A program made the translations under genes and the position numbers. Positions 56,160 through 64,000 of a DNA stretch of 64,000 nucleotides are shown here, piece by piece. This stretch comes from Siphonodentalium dalli (Eukaryota; Mollusca; Scaphopoda; Gadilida; Siphonodentaliidae). Location: NCBI GenBank assembly GCA_032622095.1, contig CP136062.1:17611739-17675738 (forward strand). The letters run 5' to 3'. Below the pieces are notes generated by a model. That model was given only the letters and a program-made list of their open reading frames with translations, was not told the DNA's origin and searched no databases. Numbering within the stretch: the first letter of the stretch is position 1; each line of letters opens with the position of its first letter.

Positions 56160-59100
56160 CTCGTGTGCTGAAGTAAGTCTGTACTCAGTATGGTGTGAAT
56201 AATGACTGGCTGCTCGTGTGCTGAAGTAAGTCTGTACTCAGTACAGTGTGAATAATGACCGACTGCTCGTGTGCTGAAGTAGGTCTGTACTCAGTACGGT
56301 GTGAATAATGACCGACTGCTCGTGTGCTGAAGTAGGTCTGTACTCAGTATGGTGTGAATAATGACCGACTGCTCATGTGCTGAAGTAAGTCTGTACGCAG
56401 TACAGTGTGAATAATGACTGACTGCTCGTGTGCTGAAGTAAGTCTGTACTCAGTATGGTGTGAATAATGACTGACTGCTCGTGTGCTGAAGTAAGTCTGT
56501 ACTCAGTATGGTGTGAATAATGACTGACTGCTTGTGTGCTGAAGTAAGTCTGTACTCAGTATGGTGTGAATAATGACTGACTAATCGTGTGCTGAAGTAA
56601 GTCTGTACGCAGTACAGTGTGAATAATGACTGACTGCTCGTGTGCTGAAGTAGGTCTGTACTCAGTACAGTGTGAATAATGACTGACTGCTCGTGTGCTG
56701 AAGTACGTCTGTACTCAGTACAGTGTGAATAATGACTGACTGCTCGTGTGCTGAAGTAAGTCTGTACTCAGTACAGTGTGAATAATGACCGACTGCTCGT
56801 GTGCTGAAGTAAGTCTGTACTCAGTACAGTGTGAATAATGACCGACTGCTCGTGTGCTGAAGTAAGTCTGTACTCAGTATGGTGTGAATAATGACTGACT
56901 GCTCGTGTGCTGAAGTAAGTCTGTACGCAGTACAGTGTGAATAATGACGACTGCTCGTGTGCTGAAGTAGGTCTGTACTCAGTATGGTGTGAATAATGAC
57001 CGACTGCTCGTGTGCTGAAGTAAGTCTGTACGCAGTACAGTGTGAATAATGACTGACTGCTCGTGTGCTGAAGTAACTCTGTACTCAGTACGGTGTGAAT
57101 AATGACCGACTGCTCGTGTGCTGAAGTAAGTCTGTACTCAGTATGGTGTGAATAATGACTGACTAATCGTGTGCTGAAGTAAGTCTGTACGCAGTACAGT
57201 GTGAATAATGACCGACTGCTCGTGTGCTGAAGTAAGTCTGTACTCAGTATGGTGTGAATAATGACTGACTGCTCGTGTGCTGAAGTAAGTCTGTACTCAG
57301 TATGGTGTGAATAATGACTGACTGCTCGTGTGCTGAAGTAAGTCTGTACTCAGTATGGTGTGAATAATGACTGACTGCTCGTGTGCTGAAGTAAGTCTGT
57401 ACTCAGTACGGTGTGAATAATGACTGACTGCTCGTGTGCTGAAGTAAGTCTGTACTCAGTATGGTGTGAATAATGACTGACTGCTTGTGTGCTGAAGTAA
57501 GTCTGTACTCAGTATGGTGTGAATAATGACTGACTAATCGTGTGCTGAAGTAAGTCTGTACGCAGTACAGTGTGAATAATGACCGACTGCTCGTGTGCTG
57601 AAGTAAGTCTGTACTCAGTATGGTGTGAATAATGACTGACTGCTCGTGTGCTGAAGTAAGTCTGTACTCAGTACGGTGTGAATAATGACCGACTGCTCGT
57701 GTGCTGAAGTAAGTCTGTACTCAGTATGGTGTGAATAATGACTGACTGCTTGTGTGCTGAAGTAAGTCTGTACTCAGTATGGTGTGAATAATGACTGACT
57801 GCTCGTGTGCTGAAGTAAGTCTGTACTCAGTACAGTGTGAATAATGACCGACTGCTCGTGTGCTGAAGTAAGTCTGTACTCAGTACAGTGTGAATAATGA
57901 CTGACTGCTCGTGTGCTGAAGTAAGTCTGTACTCAGTATGGTGTGAATAATGACTGACTGCTCGTGTGCTGAAGTAAGTCTGTACTCAGTACAGTGTGAA
58001 TAATGACTGACTAATCGTGTGCTGAAGTAAGTCTGTACTCAGTATGGTGTGAATCATGACTGACTGCTCGTGTGCTGAAGTAAGTCTGTACTCAGTACAG
58101 TGTGAATAATGACTGACTAATCGGTGTGCTGAAGTAAGTCTGTACTCAGTATGGTGTGAATAATGACTGACTGCTCGTGTGCTGAAGTAAGTCTGTACTC
58201 AGTACGGTGTGAATAATGACTGACTGCTCGTGTGCTGAAGTAAGTCTGTACTCAGTATGGTGTGAATAATGACTGGCTGCTCGTGTGCTGAAGTAAGTCT
58301 GTACTCAGTACAGTGTGAATAATGACCGACTGCTCGTGTGCTGAAGTAGGTCTGTACTCAGTACGGTGTGAATAATGACCGACTGCTCGTGTGCTGAAGT
58401 AGGTCTGTACTCAGTATGGTGTGAATAATGACCGACTGCTCGTGTGCTGAAGTAAGTCTGTACGCAGTACAGTGTGAATAATGACTGACTGCTAGTGTGC
58501 TGAAGTAAGTCTGTACTCAGTATGGTGTGAATAATGACTGACTGCTCGTGTGCTGAAGTAAGTCTGTACTCAGTATGGTGTGAATAATGACTGACTGCTT
58601 GTGTGCTGAAGTAAGTCTGTACTCAGTATGGTGTGAATAATGACTGACTAATCGTGTGCTGAAGTAAGTCTGTACGCAGTACGGTGTGAATAATGACCGA
58701 CTGCTCGTATGCTGAAGTAAGTCTGTACTCAGTACGGTGTGAATAATGACCGACTGCTCGTGTGCTGAAGTAAGTCTGTACTCAGTACGGTGTGAATAAT
58801 GACCGACTGCTCGTGTGCTGAAGTAAGTCTGTACTCAGTACGGTGTGAATAATGACTGACTGCTCGTGTGCTGAAGTAAGTCTGTACTCAGTACGGTGTG
58901 AATAATGACTGACTGCTCGTGTGCTGAAGTAAGTCTGTATGCAGTACAGTGTGAATAATGACCGACTGCTCGTGTGCTGAAGTAAGTCTGTACTCAGTAC
59001 GGTGTGAATAATGACTGACTGCTCGTGTGCTGAAGTAAGTCTGTATGCAGTACAGTGTGAATAATGACCGACTGCTCGTGTGCTGAAGTAAGTCTGTACG

Positions 59101-62100
59101 CAGTACAGTGTGAATAATGACTGACTGCTCGTGTGCTGAAGTAAGTCTGTACTCAGTATGGTGTGAATAATGACCGACTGCTCGTGTGCTGAAGTAAGTC
59201 TGTACTCAGTACAGTGTGAATAATGACTGACTGCTCGTGTGCTGAAGTAAGTCTGTACTCAGTACGGTGTGAATAATGACCGACTGCTCGTGTGCTGAAG
59301 TAAGTCTGTACTCAGTACGGTGTGAATAATGACTGACTGCTCGTGTGCTGAAGTAAGTCTGTACTCAGTATGGTGTGAATAATGACTGACTGCTTGTGTG
59401 CTGAAGTAAGTCTGTACTCAGTACAGTGTGAATAATGACCGACTGCTCGTGTGCTGAAGTAAGTCTGTACGCAGTACAGTGTGAATAATGACCGACAGCT
59501 CGTGTGCTGAAGTAAGTCTGTACTCAGTATGGTGTGAATAATGACTGACTGCTCGTGTGCTGAAGTAAGTCTGTACTCAGTACAGTGTGAATAATGACCG
59601 ACTGCTCGTGTGCTGAAGTAAGTCTGTACGCAGTACAGTGTGAATAATGACCGACTGCTCGTGTGCTGAAGTAAGTCTGTACTCAGTATGGTGTGAATAA
59701 TGACTGACTGCTCGTGTGCTGAAGTAAGTCTGTACTCAGTACAGTGTGAATAATGACCGACTGCTCGTGTGCTGAAGTAAGTCTGTACTCAGTATGGTGT
59801 GAATAATGACTGACTGCTCGTGTGCTGAAGTAAGTCTGTACGCAGTACAGTGTGAATAATGACCGACTGCTCGTGTGCTGAAGTAGGTCTGTACTCAGTA
59901 CAGTGTGAATAATGACCGACTGCTCGTGTGCTGAAGTAAGTCTGTACTCAGTACAGTGTGAATAATGACCGACTGCTCGTGTGCTGAAGTAAGTCTGTAC
60001 TCAGTACGGTGTGAATAATGACTGACTGCTCGTGTGCTGAAGTAAGTCTGTACTCAGTACAGTGTGAATAATGACCGACTGCTCGTGTGATGAAGTAGGT
60101 CTGTACTCAGTACGGTGTGAATAATGACCGACTGCTCGTCTGCTGAAGTAAGTCTGTACTCAGTATGGTGTGAATAATGACCGACTGCTCGTGTGCTGAA
60201 GTAAGTCTGTACTCAGTATGGTGTGAATAATGACTGACTGCTCGTGTGCTGAAGTAAGTCTGTACTCAGTATGGTGTGAATAATGACCGACTGCTCGTGT
60301 GCTGAAGTAAGTCTGTACTCAGTACAGTGTGAATAATGACTGACTGCTCGTGTGCTGAAGTAAGTCTGTACTCAGTATGGTGTGAATAATGACTGACTGC
60401 TCGTGTGCTGAAGTAAGTCTGTACTCAGTACAGTGTGAATAATGACTGACTGCTCGTGTGCTGAAGTAAGTCTGTACTCAGTATGGTGTGAATAATGACT
60501 GACTGCTCGTGTGCTGAAGTACGTCTGTACTCAGTATGGTGTGAATAATGACAGACTGCTCGTGTGCTGAAGTAAGTCTGTACTCAGTATGGTGTGAATA
60601 ATGACTGACTGCTCGTGTGCTGAAGTAAGTCTGTACTCAGTATGGTGTGAATAATGACTGACTGCTCGTGTGCTGAAGTAAGTCTGTACTCAGTATGGTG
60701 TGAATAATGACTGACTAATCGTGTGCTGAAGTAAGTCTGTACTCAGTATGGTGTGAATAATGACTGACTGCTCGTGTGCTGAAGTAAGTCTGTACTCAGT
60801 ACGGTGTGAATAATGACTGACTGCTCGTGTGCTGAAGTAAGTCTGTACTCAGTACGGTGTGAATAATGACTGACTGCTCGTGTGCTGAAGTAAGTCTGTA
60901 CTCAGTATGGTGTGAATAATGACTGACTGCTTGTGTGCTGAAGTAAGTCTGTACTCAGTATGGTGTGAATAATGACCGACTGCTCGTGTGCTGAAGTAAG
61001 TCTGTACTCAGTACAGTGTGAATAATGACCGACTGCTCGTGTGCTGAAGTAAGTCTGTACTCAGTACAGTGTGAATAATGACAGATTGCTCGTGTGCTGA
61101 AGTAAGTCTGTACTCAGTACAGTGTGAATAATGACCGACTGCTCATGTGCTGAAGTAAGTCTGTACTCAGTACAGTGTGAATAATGACCGACTGCTCGTG
61201 TGCTGAAGTAAGTCTGTACTCAGTACGGTGTGAATAATGACCGACTGCTCGTGTGCTGAAGTAGGTCTGTACTCAGTATGGTGTGAATAATGACCGACTG
61301 CTCGTGTGCTGAAGTAAGTCTGTACGCAGTACAGTGTGAATAATGACTGACTGCTCGTGTGCTGAAGTAAGTCTGTACTCAGTATGGTGTGAATAATGAC
61401 TGACTGCTCGTGTGCTGAAGTAAGTCTGTACTCAGTATGGTGTGAATAATGACTGGCTGCTCGTGTGCTGAAGTAAGTCTGTACTCAGTACAGTGTGAAT
61501 AATGACCGACTGCTCGTGTGCTGAAGTAGGTCTGTACTCAGTACGGTGTGAATAATGACCGACTGCTCGTGTGCTGAAGTAGGTCTGTACTCAGTATGGT
61601 GTGAATAATGACCGACTGCTCATGTGCTGAAGTAAGTCTGTACGCAGTACAGTGTGAATAATGACTGACTGCTCGTGTGCTGAAGTAAGTCTGTACTCAG
61701 TATGGTGTGAATAATGACTGACTGCTCGTGTGCTGAAGTAAGTCTGTACTCAGTATGGTGTGAATAATGACTGACTGCTTGTGTGCTGAAGTAAGTCTGT
61801 ACTCAGTATGGTGTGAATAATGACTGACTAATCGTGTGCTGAAGTAAGTCTGTACGCAGTACAGTGTGAATAATGACTGACTGCTCGTGTGCTGAAGTAG
61901 GTCTGTACTCAGTACAGTGTGAATAATGACTGACTGCTCGTGTGCTGAAGTACGTCTGTACTCAGTACAGTGTGAATAATGACTGACTGCTCGTGTGCTG
62001 AAGTAAGTCTGTACTCAGTACAGTGTGAATAATGACCGACTGCTCGTGTGCTGAAGTAAGTCTGTACTCAGTACAGTGTGAATAATGACCGACTGCTCGT

Positions 62101-64000
62101 GTGCTGAAGTAAGTCTGTACTCAGTATGGTGTGAATAATGACTGACTGCTCGTGTGCTGAAGTAAGTCTGTACGCAGTACAGTGTGAATAATGACGACTG
62201 CTCGTGTGCTGAAGTAGGTCTGTACTCAGTATGGTGTGAATAATGACCGACTGCTCGTGTGCTGAAGTAAGTCTGTACGCAGTACAGTGTGAATAATGAC
62301 TGACTGCTCGTGTGCTGAAGTAACTCTGTACTCAGTACGGTGTGAATAATGACCGACTGCTCGTGTGCTGAAGTAAGTCTGTACTCAGTATGGTGTGAAT
62401 AATGACTGACTAATCGTGTGCTGAAGTAAGTCTGTACGCAGTACAGTGTGAATAATGACCGACTGCTCGTGTGCTGAAGTAAGTCTGTACTCAGTATGGT
62501 GTGAATAATGACTGACTGCTCGTGTGCTGAAGTAAGTCTGTACTCAGTATGGTGTGAATAATGACTGACTGCTCGTGTGCTGAAGTAAGTCTGTACTCAG
62601 TATGGTGTGAATAATGACTGACTGCTCGTGTGCTGAAGTAAGTCTGTACTCAGTACGGTGTGAATAATGACTGACTGCTCGTGTGCTGAAGTAAGTCTGT
62701 ACTCAGTATGGTGTGAATAATGACTGACTGCTTGTGTGCTGAAGTAAGTCTGTACTCAGTATGGTGTGAATAATGACTGACTAATCGTGTGCTGAAGTAA
62801 GTCTGTACGCAGTACAGTGTGAATAATGACCGACTGCTCGTGTGCTGAAGTAAGTCTGTACTCAGTATGGTGTGAATAATGACTGACTGCTCGTGTGCTG
62901 AAGTAAGTCTGTACTCAGTACGGTGTGAATAATGACCGACTGCTCGTGTGCTGAAGTAAGTCTGTACTCAGTATGGTGTGAATAATGACTGACTGCTTGT
63001 GTGCTGAAGTAAGTCTGTACTCAGTATGGTGTGAATAATGACTGACTGCTCGTGTGCTGAAGTAAGTCTGTACTCAGTACAGTGTGAATAATGACCGACT
63101 GCTCGTGTGCTGAAGTAAGTCTGTACTCAGTACAGTGTGAATAATGACTGACTGCTCGTGTGCTGAAGTAAGTCTGTACTCAGTATGGTGTGAATAATGA
63201 CTGACTGCTCGTGTGCTGAAGTAAGTCTGTACTCAGTACAGTGTGAATAATGACTGACTAATCGTGTGCTGAAGTAAGTCTGTACTCAGTATGGTGTGAA
63301 TCATGACTGACTGCTCGTGTGCTGAAGTAAGTCTGTACTCAGTACAGTGTGAATAATGACTGACTAATCGTGTGCTGAAGTAAGTCTGTACTCAGTATGG
63401 TGTGAATAATGACTGACTGCTCGTGTGCTGAAGTAAGTCTGTACTCAGTACGGTGTGAATAATGACTGACTGCTCGTGTGCTGAAGTAAGTCTGTACTCA
63501 GTATGGTGTGAATAATGACTGGCTGCTCGTGTGCTGAAGTAAGTCTGTACTCAGTACAGTGTGAATAATGACCGACTGCTCGTGTGCTGAAGTAGGTCTG
63601 TACTCAGTACGGTGTGAATAATGACCGACTGCTCGTGTGCTGAAGTAGGTCTGTACTCAGTATGGTGTGAATAATGACCGACTGCTCGTGTGCTGAAGTA
63701 AGTCTGTACGCAGTACAGTGTGAATAATGACTGACTGCTCGTGTGCTGAAGTAAGTCTGTACTCAGTATGGTGTGAATAATGACTGACTGCTCGTGTGCT
63801 GAAGTAAGTCTGTACTCAGTATGGTGTGAATAATGACTGACTGCTTGTGTGCTGAAGTAAGTCTGTACTCAGTATGGTGTGAATAATGACTGACTAATCG
63901 TGTGCTGAAGTAAGTCTGTACGCAGTACGGTGTGAATAATGACCGACTGCTCGTATGCTGAAGTAAGTCTGTACTCAGTACGGTGTGAATAATGACCGAC
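56160..64000. repeat. Tandem duplication in the satellite, offset 5,247 bp (99 monomers), second copy cut by the window edge
   Basis: Patterns from about 56,160 recur from about 61,407. GACTGGCTG at 56,204 and 61,451, the CTCATGTG variant near 56,371 and 61,618, GTACGTCTG at 56,705 and 61,952, and the shared 1-bp loss all give 5,247. A 1-bp gain (AATCGGTG near 58,124) exists only in the first copy, so it arose after the duplication. Confidence 0.92.

Larger units (their letters stand above)
16715..64000. repeat. 53-bp satellite array, about 890 head-to-tail copies, continuing past the window
   Basis: Every unit carries GTGTGAATAATGAC, then GACTGCTCGTGTGCTGAAG, then TCTGTACTCAGTAC, with a strict 53-bp step and one orientation throughout. 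The edge copy (16,715-16,770) is clearly degenerate, as expected at an array border; inside, copies differ at only a few positions. No other DNA interrupts 47.3 kb. Indels are very rare: a 6-bp gain at four places, a 4-bp loss near 30,208, 1-bp losses near 48,807, 56,948 and 62,195, and a 1-bp gain near 58,124. Numbering the unit from GTGTG, variable sites are 15-16, 23-24, 45-46 and 52-53 (CpG-type) plus 9, 20-21, 33 and 37-38. On the strand of the neighbouring gene each unit reads TTACTTCAG. Open frames of 60-90 codons occur on the minus strand (for example 30,481-30,747) only because three units make 159 bp; they are not genes. Confidence 0.98.

Noticed and set aside
16715-64000. CRISPR-like array
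   Set aside because: Units abut with no unique spacers, variation is gradual along the unit, and the surrounding gene is eukaryotic.
16715-64000. Telomeric or ribosomal spacer repeat
   Set aside because: No TTAGGG-type motif and no rRNA sequence adjacent; one edge is an ordinary gene intron. A centromeric role cannot be excluded but nothing seen supports it.

Overview
The window looks like nuclear DNA of an invertebrate animal, most likely a bivalve or other mollusc. The evidence is GT-AG introns between protein-coding exons, an immune-type macrodomain/Deltex gene of a kind expanded in molluscs, AT-rich introns full of small transposons, and dispersed repeats ending in GGAC runs followed by a C-rich/G-rich terminus and TATAA. 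The species assignment is inference; I could not run a search.

Positions 1-16,425 hold part of one gene on the minus strand. I resolved five exons whose splice phases all agree: 16,425-16,361, 11,594-10,460, 6,543-5,815, 4,868-4,345 and 1,284-1,067. Joined, they give about 889 residues: an N-terminal region with a possible KH-like segment and a basic stretch, a well-conserved macrodomain, a second diverged macrodomain, a C3HC4 RING finger, and most of a Deltex C-terminal (DTC) domain. The order macro-macro-RING-DTC joins in one chain the activities that vertebrates split between PARP9 (ADP-ribose reading) and its partner DTX3L (ubiquitin ligase). The start codon lies beyond the right edge or was not recognised, and the last DTC exon lies beyond the left edge.

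The introns carry a 1,344-bp hAT-type transposon with exact 8-bp target duplication (1,843-3,186), a 98-bp minisatellite that copies the end of the RING/DTC exon with its splice donor (about 3,205-4,344), a 39-bp minisatellite (7,726-8,220), foldback/MITE elements (6,991-7,108; 9,961-10,190; 10,238-10,406; 11,926-12,080) and further short tandem repeats (15,328-15,690; 15,978-16,122).

Positions 16,715-64,000, three quarters of the window, are one uninterrupted head-to-tail satellite with a 53-bp monomer, about 890 copies, still running at the right edge. It starts about 290 bp upstream of the first recognised exon, so it probably sits in an intron of the same gene. It is built by nested segmental duplications with offsets that are exact multiples of 53 (1,060; 1,484; 2,067; 2,332; 5,247 bp; also 4,941 = 93 x 53 + 12), and rare indels let some of these be ordered in time. 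Much of the monomer variation falls at four CpG positions as CG, TG or CA, the mark of methylated-cytosine decay. I found no genes, tRNAs or CRISPR in the array; the open frames there are by-products of the repeat.
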